DNA from: Lithospermum erythrorhizon
Taxonomy: Eukaryota; Streptophyta; Magnoliopsida; Boraginales; Boraginaceae
Direction of reading: 5' to 3'
Assembly: GCA_019722365.1 (NCBI GenBank)
Contig: JADFUC010002334.1
Coordinates: forward strand, 434,001 to 498,000
DNA: 64,000 nt
Of the stretch, positions 50,997 through 63,422 are shown piece by piece. The notes under the pieces were generated by a model. The model had not been told where the DNA came from, did no database searches, and was given only the letters and a program-made list of their open reading frames with translations. The position numbers and the translations under genes were made by a program. Position 1 is the stretch's first letter; each line of letters begins with the position of its first letter.

Positions 50997-53142
50997 CTAT
51001 AAACTTTTGAGTAGGGAAGATGTGGAAGTAGATGCTCCAGATGAAGCATTAGAATTATAGCTGGAGCTTGAAGAATGGAACTTGTTGCTCTTTGAAGTAA
51101 TAGTTCTAGAGAAATTGGATGGAGTACTATCATATGTTGGCTTAGGCAATGTTTTAGGCAGATTAGGCAATGAAGTTTCGAAATGAAGTACCCGGCTTGC
51201 TTGTTTGATTGAAGGGCGCACTTCGCTATCAGGATGAGCACACCAGAGGCCAACAACTAGCAAACATTCCATTTCTTGTTCATTGAAATTTGAAGCTAGT
51301 TTATGATCAGCAGCTTCAAGAAGCTTGCCATCGCCGTAGAGGCTCCAAACATACTCTACTAAGTTCACTTGAGTTTCTTCAGCCTTTATGTCAATTGGTT
51401 TCCTCCCACATGCTATCTCTAGTGCCACAATGCCAAAACTATATACATCTGTTTCCTTGTTTGCCTTCCCTGTGATCACTGATTCAGGAGCCATGTACCC
51501 CATTGTACCTGTCATTGGCGGAACCAAGAATTATAAATGAGGGAGCGAGAATGTATACACGCATAGTAATGGGGCGACATATTAAGATTGATATATAAAG
51601 GCGCTCCTACCAGCACCACTTCCACCTGTGATTACCTGCCAAGACTGTTGTTTGTGAGGTTTTATCATGGTCTACAAATCTAGCCAACCCAAAATCTCCG
51701 AGCTTTGCACTGAAATTGATATCTAGCATAATATTACTTGATTTGATGTCTCTATGCACCACACATTGTTCCCATTCTTCGTGTAGGTAAAGCAATGCCG
51801 AGGCTAGACCTTGAGCAATCTTGTACCTCACATCCCATGCCAATAAACCATTTTCGGCTTTGAAAAGATGAGTATCTAAGCTTCCGTTTGGCATGAATTC
51901 ATAAACAAGGAGGAGGTCGTTTTTCTCATGGCACCATCCAATCAATTGTACCAAATTTCTGTGCCTCAATCTGCTGATAATCCTCACCTCAGAAGCGTAC
52001 TCTTTTAGACCTTGACTAGATCCACTCGATACTCTCTTCACCGCTACATGTAAGTTAAGATCTTTCAAATATCCCTTGTAGACTCCTCCAAATCCACCTT
52101 CCCCAAGTTTCTCATGCTCAGAAAATTTATTTGTGGCTTTAGATATTACACTATGTGAAAACTTCTTTGGACCTCTACCACTTTCGAATTCATTAGAGAT
52201 ATTAAACACTGCATCAAACTCACTTTCCCTTTGCTTATCCTTCTTCTTCATCCGGATGAAAAGCAAAGACACCACTAGCACCACAACAAAAATCAACCCT
52301 CCAACAATTAATCCAACTACTAAACCAATCTTACTTTTGCTCGTAGACTGCAGAGGGATCTCGTTCGAGCCACTAGTGATGTTCTGATCAGTTTTTTCAA
52401 GAGTAGTTGAACTGAAATTCCATGAGGAAATGCTATGCAGAGCTGAAACATTTCCAGTGGAAGCCGAAAAGCCAAAAGTCACAAACTCTGGCAAATAATC
52501 TCTCAAATCAACTATATAATGAATGTTTTGTTGAATAGTTGTGTTAAATCTATAACCAGTAAAAGCAACACTAAGATTGTGGGTAAGAGAATTATAACTA
52601 ATCCATGCATCATTCTCCTTACCTTCCCTTATATTAGTAAACCATCTCATGGAATTAATGTCGATTCCAACATGATCTCCAACAGGATCCCACGGGTTCT
52701 TAAATGCATCAAATTCAACTGCAACGAACAAATTATCCGTGGAATTAAGCATCTGATCATCAGTGGTTAAGCCAAGACTTCCACCTTTTGTTGCATACTC
52801 CGGTATCCTGGAACCAACAGGTGCAAGGAAGAAAGCAACCCCATCTCCGTAGGCCGACCTGTTTCGCGAATCAATCACGAAAGAGAAACGAGTAGAGAAA
52901 TCTGTGAGATTCCCTGAGGATCTATCCCAAAGATGTAAAGGCTCTGAATATGTAGCTCTACCCATGCTTGCAAATGTTGTAGTGAGTTGTATCACATTGT
53001 TTGATGGATAAGCTCTCTCATATGTTATGTTCACATCATCTCGACTAAAACTAGTGAAGCCAAATGATAATGAAACAACTAAAGGGTATGATTTTATTAC
53101 AAACAAAACACTAAAAGTTGCAAGAAATTTGCATTGTTTCAT
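50997..53142 (-). CDS. L-type lectin-domain receptor kinase (class IX-like)
   Basis: Exons (minus): 53142-51636 and 51508-50997; 672 residues. It is a plasma-membrane receptor kinase of the LecRK family, which acts in pathogen and stress perception. In order: signal peptide from MKQCKFLATFSVLFV (about 1-24), a legume-lectin domain (about 25-245; GDGVAFFLAP, VAVEFDAFKNPWDP, HVGIDINS, FGFSASTG), one membrane helix (about 271-295), then a kinase with GEGGFGGVYKG, Lys369 in VAVKRV, Asp465 in HRDIKSSN, DFGLA and MAPES, and a Ser-rich tail. All catalytic residues are present. The 127-base intron splits the codon before TMGYMAPE and restores an otherwise broken kinase; these genes are usually intronless. 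I chose the ATG at 53142 because it places the signal peptide at the very N-terminus; an in-frame ATG exists further upstream (53247 or next to it). It is closest to Arabidopsis LecRK-IX from recalled motifs. Confidence 0.9.
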
Positions 53143-55101
53143 ATGAAAACCAAGAAAGCCTATAACCATTTTTTGAGCAACTTTCAAAACATAAACACCA
53201 TTTTGGTTAATTGTCAAACATATAAGTTTGGTATTCATCATGTCCAAATACTAATTCAACCATCTTGTATTTAGTCTTTCATTAAGTAATTAGAGTTAGA
53301 TTGATTTGTTTAAATAATATTTTTTGTCACTATCCTGAATAAATCAATAGTCAAATAACGTACCACTACCTCTTTCCAAATTAATCGACGTTAAATTACG
53401 CTTTTTTATCACAAACTACTTTTTATTCATTTAACTCCAAAAAATATATATAATTAATATCATTGATTTCAGTTTTTAAAATGTTTCCATAATATTATTT
53501 TATTATAATTTTGCATAATATATATAAAAATTAATTAATAATTGAAGTTGTGTTTGTAAAGATGAGATATTCTATTAATTTAAAATTGAGATAGTAATTG
53601 CTTAGGTTGACTCTCAAGAAAGATTTTAAATATGGCAATTTGAAAGCCGGCAATTGCTTTTAGGTCGACTCTCAAGAACATATAAGTTTGGTATTCATTG
53701 GACTTGTTCAGAATAATGCATACCATTTGATATAAATGATATATTTTTATTGGGTCATTCACCCACAAGCACGCAGTATTAATTACCTACATTTTATCCC
53801 TTTATAGATATCACACGTATGCCCTTGCAACTCCATTTTATCCTCTATATTCAAGTGCCGAAGGAATGCCATTTTTAAACCATCGATTAATCATTAGTTT
53901 CGAACTCCCTCGCACAACAAATTCTAATTTTATCATCATCTGAAATATCATGATCAACTTCAAAGTGGTCTAGTATTACCTGAGGCCCTCGACATCATCG
54001 ACTTCAACACCTCGGCACATCAAGCTTCCATCCGAGTCTTTATTATCCTCGGCTAGGTCGGAATTATTGATTCAAACTGCTGCAGTTCGGTGAAAGCAGT
54101 TAATTCGTATCACGTAGTCAAGATAAGAAGCAGCCGAGGATACGATTTGACCCCGACTCCAAGTTCATCCGTAATAAGACAGGACGCCTCGAGAAAGCGA
54201 CACCACCGACGGTGGTCAAGATTTGTGCTCGACAACCCACCGGATCGAGGGCAAGAGATTGGAGAAATACCGACGCCCAAACCCACCAAGAGGGCTTACC
54301 ATTTAAACTAACACATCACTCATTCTAGCATCAAAGTTTATTTACCTCTTAGTCTGGGAGGTGTTATCGAGCCGGTTCGGGATTTGATTTTATTGTAATT
54401 GCTCAATTCGTAACTGAGATAATATGAAACTCTATTCAACACAATGTAGACCAAAAACTAACTCGGGGTTAATCCGATTTATAGTAGGTCCGGGACCGAC
54501 TCGGACCATTCACCCAAGTTGGGAGATTAAATAATTATAACTTTTATAAAAGAAGTTAAGAATCGAATATTATTGGTCCGATCCAAAATTATGTTCGGTT
54601 AAATTTCGAGTTTGAATTTCACATCCGAATTGAACCAATCTAGTTTCAAATCATTTTTCGGTTGGGCTACCTGGCTTGCGACCCAAGACTGTAAACGAAC
54701 CGGACATTATTGAATCCGAACATGTTCGAGTTCGGCTCGAACAGGTAGATTCGAGATTCGGTTCTACTCGAGGTTTGAAAGAATCGGAAAAATTGAAATC
54801 AGAAAATTTCGAAGGTTCGACTTGAAAAACTGTAAGAAAAAAATTGAAAAAGATATAAATTATGTAATTCAAGCCGAATCGAGCATTCCATCAAACTTTT
54901 CGAAATTTGAGTTTCTTTTACAGTCCAAATTACGGGGCTACTAATATTAGCCCATAAAAATGTAGGCCCATTAATGACCCATGAACATGTCTTAATTTTG
55001 GAGGGTTATAACTTATAAACCCTTTATCAATTCACAGAAAGCCCTAAAAATCAGCACAATACTCAAAACTCCGTAACCTAATTCACAAAAAATTGTTCAA
55101 A
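53143..55101. other. Divergent intergenic region
   Basis: This separates the lectin kinase (minus) and POL5-like (plus) genes. 53580-53700 contains two copies of a phrase with aggt(t/c)gactctcaagaa. 53960-54310 is GC-richer and repeat-like, with a short open frame (54090-54311) that I cannot assign. 54400-54900 contains many ttcgag and gaacc words of repeat type. The last 150 bases are the POL5-like promoter. Confidence 0.45.
54949..55048 (+). promoter_or_regulatory. Site II and gccctaaa motifs before POL5-like gene
   Basis: Two RGCCCA motifs (agccca at 54949-54954, ggccca at 54965-54970) are site II elements. aaaccctt (55017-55024) and gccctaaa (55041-55048) resemble telo-boxes imperfectly. 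They lie 50-155 bases before the start codon. Site II and telo-box pairs are typical of plant ribosome-biogenesis genes, which suits a POL5-like product. Confidence 0.45.
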
Positions 55102-58100
55102 ATGTCTACAAAACGTTCAATTTCTGATGTTTCTTCTTCAAAAAAGAAGATGAAAAAGGAGAAATTGGACAAACATTTGGAAACCCAAAAAAATTCTGAT
55201 GCCCAATTATCAATTTCTGCAGAAAAATTGGGTTCTTTGAAGCCAATGGAGAGAAGAAAGCATAGAAAATCAATTGATAAAGAAAGGAATCAAAAAAAGC
55301 AAAAAATCCAATCTTTGTTACAAAAAGTTGATGAAATTAGTGAAAATACTCAAAAAAATGAATCTTTATTATCAAAAGATGATGAAAATAGTGAAAAAAA
55401 GGAAGATTTAGTTCAAGAAGTTGATGAAAGTAGTGAAAATAATAGAAAAATGGAGTCTTTTGAGCATAAGGATGATGAAAATGGTTATATGAGTGTTGAT
55501 GGAAGTAGTAGTAGTAAGGTTTTGTTGCCTGAGTTTCATATTGGGGTGTTTAAGGATTTGGCTGCTGCTGATTGTAGTGTGAGGGAGGAGGCGGCCGCCA
55601 CGTTGTTAACCGAGCTGATTGACGTGCAGAAGGCTTATGAGTTGTTGGATGATAAAGAGGGGGTGGTGAAATTGGAGGCTGTTAAAGATGATGGGTTGGA
55701 TGAGTGTGCTCCTTCGGTTAGATATGCTGTTAGGAGGCTTATTCGGGGCGTTTCTTCGTCGAGGGAGGTTTGTTTTTTGATTTTATTAGCTAGAATCGAT
55801 GAAGATATGTTGTAATAATGTACATTACATAATTAGAGTAATTGTGGAAATTGATGTTTTTTCAACCTATTATCTAGACTCAGTTGTTATAGTTTATGTT
55901 TGGGACCAAAAGTTTTGAGGTTATTTGAATAGTTGGTGTTTTTTTTCCGGCTTAATTGGATTAATGTGTAAATTACTACTCCAAATGTGTGTTATTGTTA
56001 ATAGAATTAATGGTGTTCCGTTTTGTGCTTAAAATAGTGTAATAATTTGCTTTATTTACTGTAATGCCTTCTTCAGTGTGCAAGGCAAGGTTTTGCTCTA
56101 GGATTGACTATTTTAGTTGGTGCTGTTCCTAGTATAAAGCTGGGCTCGTTGTTGAAGCTAATTATTAATTTATTGGAAGTCACTTCTTCGATGAAGGGCC
56201 AGGTTGGTACTTTTGTTTACTGCTTAATTGGATTTTTGTGGCATCTTGGGCTAATTTTCTCCTTCCATTTCTTTCAACTGATTTTTTTTTTAATATGGAA
56301 TATTTAGGAAGCAAAAGATTGTTTATTCGGGCGTCTATTTGCTTATGGAGCTCTTGCAAGATCAGGAAGGCTTATTGGTGAATGGGATTCTAATAAAGAT
56401 ACTCCCTTTATTAAAGAATTTGTTAAGTCTGTCATCTATATGGCGATGAAGAAACGATACTTGCAAGAAGCTTCTGTATCTATTCTTTTGGAATTAGTTG
56501 AGAAGTTACTTCATCCTGATGTTTCATTTGAGATTTTGTAATTTTATGTGATAGGTTTTGTCATAGATAAAACCAGAGTTTAGTGTTCTAATTGAACTTA
56601 TGCAGCATGCATTATCTGGCCCTTGGTATTATTGGGTATGCTCCAAACAGTCGATATATCTAAGATTCTTTATTTCAGTTACCTGTAGTAGCTTTATCCA
56701 ATCAAGTTCTCGGAGTTCCAGAACTCCAGGAATGGTTCATAGGAGCTGCTGATGTTGGGAATCCCGATGCCTTACTTTTGGCTTTAAAACTTAGAGAAAG
56801 ACTTGGTGTTGATGATGACTCATTTGGAAAGCTTTTGCCTCGGCCATATAGTTCAAATTTGCTCTTTTCTACAGACCATCTCAATTCCCTTTCCAGCTGC
56901 TTAAAGGTGATTGTTGAGTTGCATCTTTCTCCATCTCGGATCTTAATATTTTGTTTGGCATATGATTAATGTTTTCATTTCATGGTGTTTAGGAATCAAC
57001 CTTCTGTCAACCGCGAGTTCATGGTGTTTGGCCTCTTCTCATAGACATCATGTTACCTGAGAATGTTTTACAAGATGTAGATCCAGCAGCAGTTCTAAAT
57101 TCTGCCAAGAAGCACAAGAAGAGTCGGAAAGGTAGCTCGGCTGAAGAAGATATCAAGAACAACCTTCAAAACTTTTCTGAAGTTATTATAGAAGGGTCAC
57201 TTTTAACATCATCTCACGATCGCAAACACTTGGCATTTGACGTTATGCTGCTTATTCTGCATAAGCTACCTTCGTCCTGTACCCATGTTCTTCTTTCTTA
57301 TAAAGTTGTCCAGTGTCTTATGGACATTCTTTCAACAGAAAAGTCATGGCTTTACAAAGTGGCAGAACATTTTCTTAAAGAGTTATCAGAATGGGCAAAG
57401 CATGATGATATCAGGAATGTTGCAGTTATTGTGGCCTTACAGAAGCACAGCAATGGGAAGTTTGACAACATCACAAGGACAAGAACAGTGAAAGATTTGA
57501 TGGCAGAATTTAAAACAGAATCTGGATGCCTATTGTTGATTCAGAATTTGATGAACATGTTTTTGGATGAGGGTAACTTATGTGAAGAACCTTCAGACCA
57601 GAGCATAACAACAGATGATAATTCAGAGATTGGGTCAATAGAAGGTAAAGATTCCGTTGCATCTTTGGGAGCTTCGGAGTTTCTAAAAAGCTGGATTGTC
57701 GAGTATTTGCCTAGTATTCTGAAGTATTTGAAGTTGGATCCTGACTCAAACTTTCGGGTGGAAAAAGAAATTATGAAGTTTTTGGCTGTTCAAGGTATTT
57801 TCTCCTCATCTCTGGGGACTGAAGTGACTTCATTTGAATTGCAAGAGAAGTTTAGGTGGCCAAAATCTGCCATTTCAAATTCTCTCCGTTTGGTATGTAT
57901 TGAGCAACTACAGTCTCTTCTTGCGAATGTACAAAAAGGAGAGAGACCTCTTGTGGTTTCAGGTGGTCTTGAGGCAAATGATCTTGGGTGTTATTTCATG
58001 AGATTTCTTAATACCCTATCTAACATTCCATCTGTTGCTTTATTTACAACCTTGTCTGATGAAGATGAGAAAGCATTCAAAAAATTGCAGGCCTTGGAAA

Positions 58101-60996
58101 CTAGTTTATCAAGAGAGGTACCCCATTTTCATTTTATGCTGTATTTTATTTTGTGTTCTAAAAGCTGACCTTCATATCCTCATAGCTTTTTTAACATATC
58201 TGTCCTTGGAATGAATAAAGAGAGAGAGGGAGGGTTTACTTGCAAACTATAATGCTCAGTGGCTTATTAAATGCAGAGGCTGGGATCTGGAAGGCTGGGG
58301 GATATGGTGTATCTCATATTATGATATTTTTTCTCAATTCCTCTTAATGTTCATCTGTTTTGAATGTAGATCTTCTGTATTGATCATGATGCATCAGGCT
58401 ATAATCTTATTATCCTTATCGTTATCATTATGATTTTATTGATTTAGAATGCCTGTAGCAATTAGAAGTTCTAATGAGCTGAGTGGCTGACATATTGTTT
58501 TATATCAATTTATTATAGAGGAGGATTTGTGGCCTTAGTACGGATGAAATAAATAAGTTTCATGCCATGAAGTACTTACTCATCCAATTGCTGCTTCAAA
58601 TTCTGCTTCGACCTGGGGAGTTCTCCGAGGCTGCCTTAGAACTCACTATATGCTGTAAGAAGGCTTTCACGTTTTTTAATCTTCAAGAATTGTCTGAGGA
58701 TGATGAACCAGCTGACGATGAACCCAAAATAATGGACGTGCTTGTGGATACTATGCTTTCTATACTACCAGAGTCATCTGCTCCTATGCGGTCTACAATT
58801 GAGCAGGTAAGGGGCACAGCTATACAGCCTATACGTTGTTTTATGGTTGACTATATACATGTTTTGCTTGTTTTTTGCTCCATGTATGCATGAAAGTCAT
58901 TCCAGAAAAGGAAAGAGAAAAAATTGCATCATCCTTTTGCATGTATTTTCTTTGGGCTGATTGCGACGCTGATCCAGTCTCCATTCAGTAAATTATTTTA
59001 TTCAACTATTGTTGCTAAATATTTTTAACTGTTTAAAAGAGGGTTGATATGCTTGCACCAGTACTTGTTATACATATGGTAATTTGTTGTGGCCGGATAA
59101 CGAATATGTTCCTTTTTTACCATCCTGAGTTCTTCATCCGTTAAGCAGAAGGTCTACTTGCTTGCTCTATGCGTTCATGATGAGTTATTAGGTGACTAGC
59201 ATAGTTTATGCTGCTGATATCTATAACTGTTGCTCAAGAATTGTAATTATCAGAGACATGGGAATTGCTCGACATTTTCTATTTAGCCCGTTTTCAAGTT
59301 TCTTAAAGCATGTACACAGCTGAAAGTTCTGAAGAGATTTGACTTGGGTTCAGCTTTGTTAGGTTTTGTGAAATTTTATGCTAGTCATTTCCTTGCATCA
59401 TGTTGAACTTTGTTGATATTAATTGCAAGTATTATAACATACGATGATATTTGTGTAGGTATTCAAATATTTCTGTGATGAGATTACCGATGATGGATTA
59501 ATGAGAATGTTGCGAGTCATAAAGAAGGATCTCAAACCAGCTAGACATCAGGAAACAGTTGATGAGGATGAAGAAGAAGAAGAAGATGATGATCTACTTG
59601 GTATTGAAGAAGCAGAAGAATCAGATGAGGCCGAGACAGGTGAAACTGGCGAAAGTGATGGACAAACAGATGATACAGAGGCGGTGATCAATATCCCAAC
59701 TGCAAATGCAGAACTTCCTGAAGATTCAGATGAGTCAGATGATGGAATGGATGATGATGAAATGTTCCGAATGGATACTTATCTTGCGCGGATTTTTAAA
59801 GAGCGAAAGAATCAGACTGGAGGTGAAACGGCTCAGTCCCAGCTTATACTATTTAAGCTTCGTGTTCTCTCCTTGTTGGAGATTTACCTTCACGAGAATC
59901 CAGGCAAGTATATGGCACATATTTTTGGGTAGCCTATTTTTTCGTTTTGTATATAACTGTATATCTAGTATTCTATGTAGTATGAAATTGATATTTCAGG
60001 AACTTCTGACCATGTACATGTACCATTTTGTTCGTAACAAATTTTCATTACCTGATACTAATGTAGTTTATCCTTTTACCTTTGAGGATTTATCCCTTCG
60101 TGAAGGGGATGTAGGATTAACACACTCTTTTTGCAGGTAAAGCACAGGCGCTGAAAGTTTTCTCCAACCTTGTTCAGGCATTTGTGAATCCACATACTAC
60201 AGAAGGTAGTGAGCAACTTGCTCAGCGTATTTGGGGAATATTGCAAAAGAAAGTTCTTAAAGCCAAGGAATTTCCAAAATATAACGATGTGGAACTTTCT
60301 ACACTGGAATCTCTTCTGGAGAAGAACCTGAAGTTAGCTGCAAAACCATTCAAGAGAAAAAAGTCCTCTTCAACGCCATCAAAAAGGAAGCTGTCAATCT
60401 CTTTGAACAGACACAAAATGATAACTTCACTTGCTCAAAATTCAACTTTTTGGATCCTGAAGATAATTGATGCAAGAAATTTCTCAGAGCCAGAACTACA
60501 GCGGGTTTTAGACATTCTTAAGAGTGTTTTCAAAACCTACTTTGATAGTAAGAAGTCGCATTTGAAACCCGAATTTCTTAAAGAAGTCCTGAAAAGGAGA
60601 CCATGGATTGGTCACCATCTCATTGGTTTCCTGTTGGAGCAGTGTAGTAGTGCGAAAATGCAATATCGGAGAGTTGAAGCTCTTGAATTCATCAACGAGA
60701 TATTCCGGACGCTTGTATCAGCTAATGTTAATGATAGTACCCATGCTACTACCAAGAAGAGGTTTAAAAGCCTTGTTCCAAAATTGTGTCATTTGACAAA
60801 GGTGCTGGTAACAAATATGCCAGAGAAGCAAGCAAGACGGGCCGATGTGCGGAAGTTTTGCAGTAAGGTCTTTCAAATACTTAAAAATTTGAAGCTAACA
60901 TCATCCTTTCTCAAAGGATTGGAACCAGACACTCTTGCTGCTTGTGAATCTCAACTTGGTGACACTTTTCTTGCTCTCAAGAAGCAAGAGCAGTAG
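55102..60996 (+). CDS. POL5 / MYBBP1A-like nucleolar protein
   Basis: Exons: 55102-55767, 56077-56202, 56308-56520 (3' end uncertain), 56679-56906, 56993-58117, 58519-58806, 59459-59903, 60137-60996; about 1316 residues, close to the Arabidopsis DNA polymerase V family protein At5g64420. Despite that name, yeast Pol5 and animal MYBBP1A are nucleolar proteins for rRNA transcription and ribosome assembly. A lysine-rich N-terminus (MSTKRSISDVSSSKKKMKKE) is followed by helical repeats with CARQGFALGLTILVG, DCLFGRLFAYGALARSGRL, GNPDALLLALKLRERLG, HGVWPLLIDIMLP and LLIQLLLQILLRPGEF. An acidic stretch (DEDEEEEEDDDLLGIEE) and a basic C-terminal region (KPFKRKKSSSTPSKRK) complete it. Intron 7 is GC-AG (donor ag|gcaagt at 59904), forced by the reading frame. 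The start is the first ATG of the frame. The gene converges on its neighbour. Confidence 0.9.
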
Positions 60997-61568
60997 ATTC
61001 GCCCTCCCTCGTTGTCGGAGCAGTCATATTTATGTTGGCCAATGTCATCCATCACAATGATTGAAATTTAGCAAGGTTGATGAAAGAGAGCAAGTATCTG
61101 TTATGTATTGGTTACAATTTTGTTTAAGATAGGAGTTCATGTAGTGAGGGCCGCCCAAATTTTGTATTTTGCTTAAAGTATAATGAGGCACAATTTTTTT
61201 TCTTCATCTTTTAAAGGTCTGTGAGAATTACTTCTGTATGACCTTACTTTCATCAATGGTGATACGTTCTTATGTATGACCTTACTTTCATTTCAATTTA
61301 ATTGAGAAGTTCGACAAAATTATTCTAATTGTTTTTCTTTTCATGTTCAAGATTATGAGATTTAGGTGTTATTGGTTTATTGTTCCTATGTTAGCTCAAA
61401 CTATGTATATAGTTTTTGCAATTTGCAGGAAATCACCAATCAAACAATGAACATGAAAGTATGATACTCATCACATCTAATATGATGGGAGGTTTCAAAA
61501 TACACTTGGACACAATTCTTTATAAATATGTTTTCCCCTTTCTTGGACTTTCAGTAGGTGATGATCCT
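60997..61568. other. Convergent 3' intergenic region
   Basis: This 572-base gap between convergent genes holds both 3' untranslated regions. A duplicated phrase, gtatgaccttactttcat, occurs at about 61236 and 61274. Confidence 0.6.
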
Positions 61569-63422
61569 TCATTTATCAGCAGAGTTTTGTCCATTCTTCT
61601 CCACCTTAATATCATTTGCATCGACACTGGGAGCATCAGGGCCGGAAGGAATCTTTCCTGGATAATTAGTTGCTGAGGAATCTGAACCTATCATGCTGAG
61701 AATACAGAGATAAACTTCAGTACTATCATCATGTCTTGAACACAATTTAGAGAATATTTTGGTCTTTAGGGATTCGGAAATTGTGCCACCAGAATCATAT
61801 TCATCATATTCGACAGCACGAGGAGACAAGGATTTTACCTTTTGTCAACAATCACCATAGAACGAAGCTCGCAATTAGCAAAACTGCAGTGGAAATATAC
61901 AGATTGTCATTATCAAATCAATGAAGTACTTTTAACCTTGCATCCTACCATTTTGTCCCGAAAACACATACAATGTAAAATGTACTTACTGTTTGGAAAT
62001 CTCTTTCTGCATAATAGGATGGCAATCATGACCAAAAGTGATCAAAGTATGGGCCAAGAATCCACTATGAGTGACTACTGCTATCTCCTTCTCCTCTCGA
62101 GTCAACAGCCTGCGGCATATTAGCTGATATCTTAAAATCGACTTCTAGGTACCAAGTTTCAGTCACATTCAATCAATTACCTTGTCAGGTGAATGTAACA
62201 CTTGCAAGCAAATAAAATGATGTATGGACATAAAATGTTTAGCAACTTGCCAGTTCATGAATTTAATTCCCCTAGCTGCGAGATCTTCCTTGGTCTCTCT
62301 GACATCGGCTTCCCATAAAGTATCCTCATCACTCTCTATCTAAAATGAATTGTTCAAGGGTATTACATAAGACAATAGGTAGCTACTAGCTAGACATATT
62401 GAGGTGCTCGAGATGTCTAGAAATATATACCAACGAAAAATCAACAGCAGGGAAAAGGCATTCATATTCGCTAATGCTTCTTCGCTTATCACAAGGATGA
62501 ACCCCCTGCAATGCAAAACCTTTTCAGTGGGAGGCTTCTCTGGGAGTTCTTCAGAATAGACACCACAGGCAAACAAAACAGAGGCATAGTTTTCGGATTC
62601 TTACCAAATGCTCTCGACAAAGTTCAACAGCAAGAATTGGTGGGCAGCCAAGACTTGAAATAGCAGCTCTGCCACTATTCGCAGCATTAGCTACCATTAG
62701 CGGCATTATGTCCATCCTATCTGTATAGCCTTCCCCACCAAAGACGCCAACTGCTGTTTGCATGGTCCTGTTATGTCAAAGTACAATATATAGAGCACCC
62801 GTTTCATCATTCATAAGCAACTATGTGAATAATATGTCGAACAAAGTTAGTGAAACATAAGACTGAAATGAAAACGGATGCCAGGTAGTTCTTTAGTAAC
62901 TTAAACCTTAAAAAAGTTATTATCTTTAATGCCCTTGTTGAAGAACCTCGTGCCAATTATACCTTAGCAAAGGTGAGGTAACAACTAAATCAATCTTCTT
63001 GATAAGCCCACTCCCGTGAACATGTTTGCGTAAATTCTCAACCTGGAACAAGGATAAAAAAAAGTCTAATTACAAAGAGAGTAAATTCAGGGAGGAATAA
63101 GAAGGGTGGATACTAAAATGCCGTCCTACCTGTTGCCAGCCAAGTTGAGTAAGATTTGCATCAAAATATTCGGAAGACATGTAAGCTTTATAATTCTTAT
63201 CCCCATCTACATTGTGAATTCCCTGAGCATGCCTCACCTGTATGGTTGGTTTCAATATAAACACAGCCTATATAATTGTGTGCACAAGCCGCAAGACAAC
63301 ACACTCTCGTTGTAGATTCATTGCATCTAAGTTAGACATGTTAGAATGGATTTGGTACCAACCAGGTGAATCGTTTTACATCTGTGCAATGGAAACAAAC
63401 TTGGACCTCCACCATTATCCAT
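61569..63422 (-). CDS. Phosphoglycerate mutase-like protein (histidine phosphatase family)
   Basis: Exons (minus): 63422-63363, 63237-63130, 63042-62963, 62767-62605, 62505-62431, 62339-62251, 62109-61990, 61883-61839, 61695-61569; 288 residues, near the size of At5g64460 (about 282, recalled). The RHG motif is VRHAQGIHN, with His23 as the likely phospho-acceptor. Other family signatures are LTQLGWQQVENLRKHV, DLVVTSPLLRTMQTAV, CREHLGVHPCDKRRSI, TLWEADVRETKEDLAARG and the second catalytic histidine in VVTHSGFL. Plant relatives are called phosphoglycerate mutase-like; true mutase activity is doubtful and the substrate is unknown. The intron after 62251 is GC-AG (tg|gcaagt), required to join FMNW to LLTREEKE. 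Other junctions are GT-AG and in phase. The start is the ATG of MDNGGGPSLFPLHRCKTIHL. Confidence 0.9.

Noticed and set aside
53143..53247. N-terminal extension of the lectin kinase from an upstream in-frame ATG
   Set aside because: It would place the signal peptide 35 residues inside the protein; the ATG at 53142 gives a normal N-terminus.
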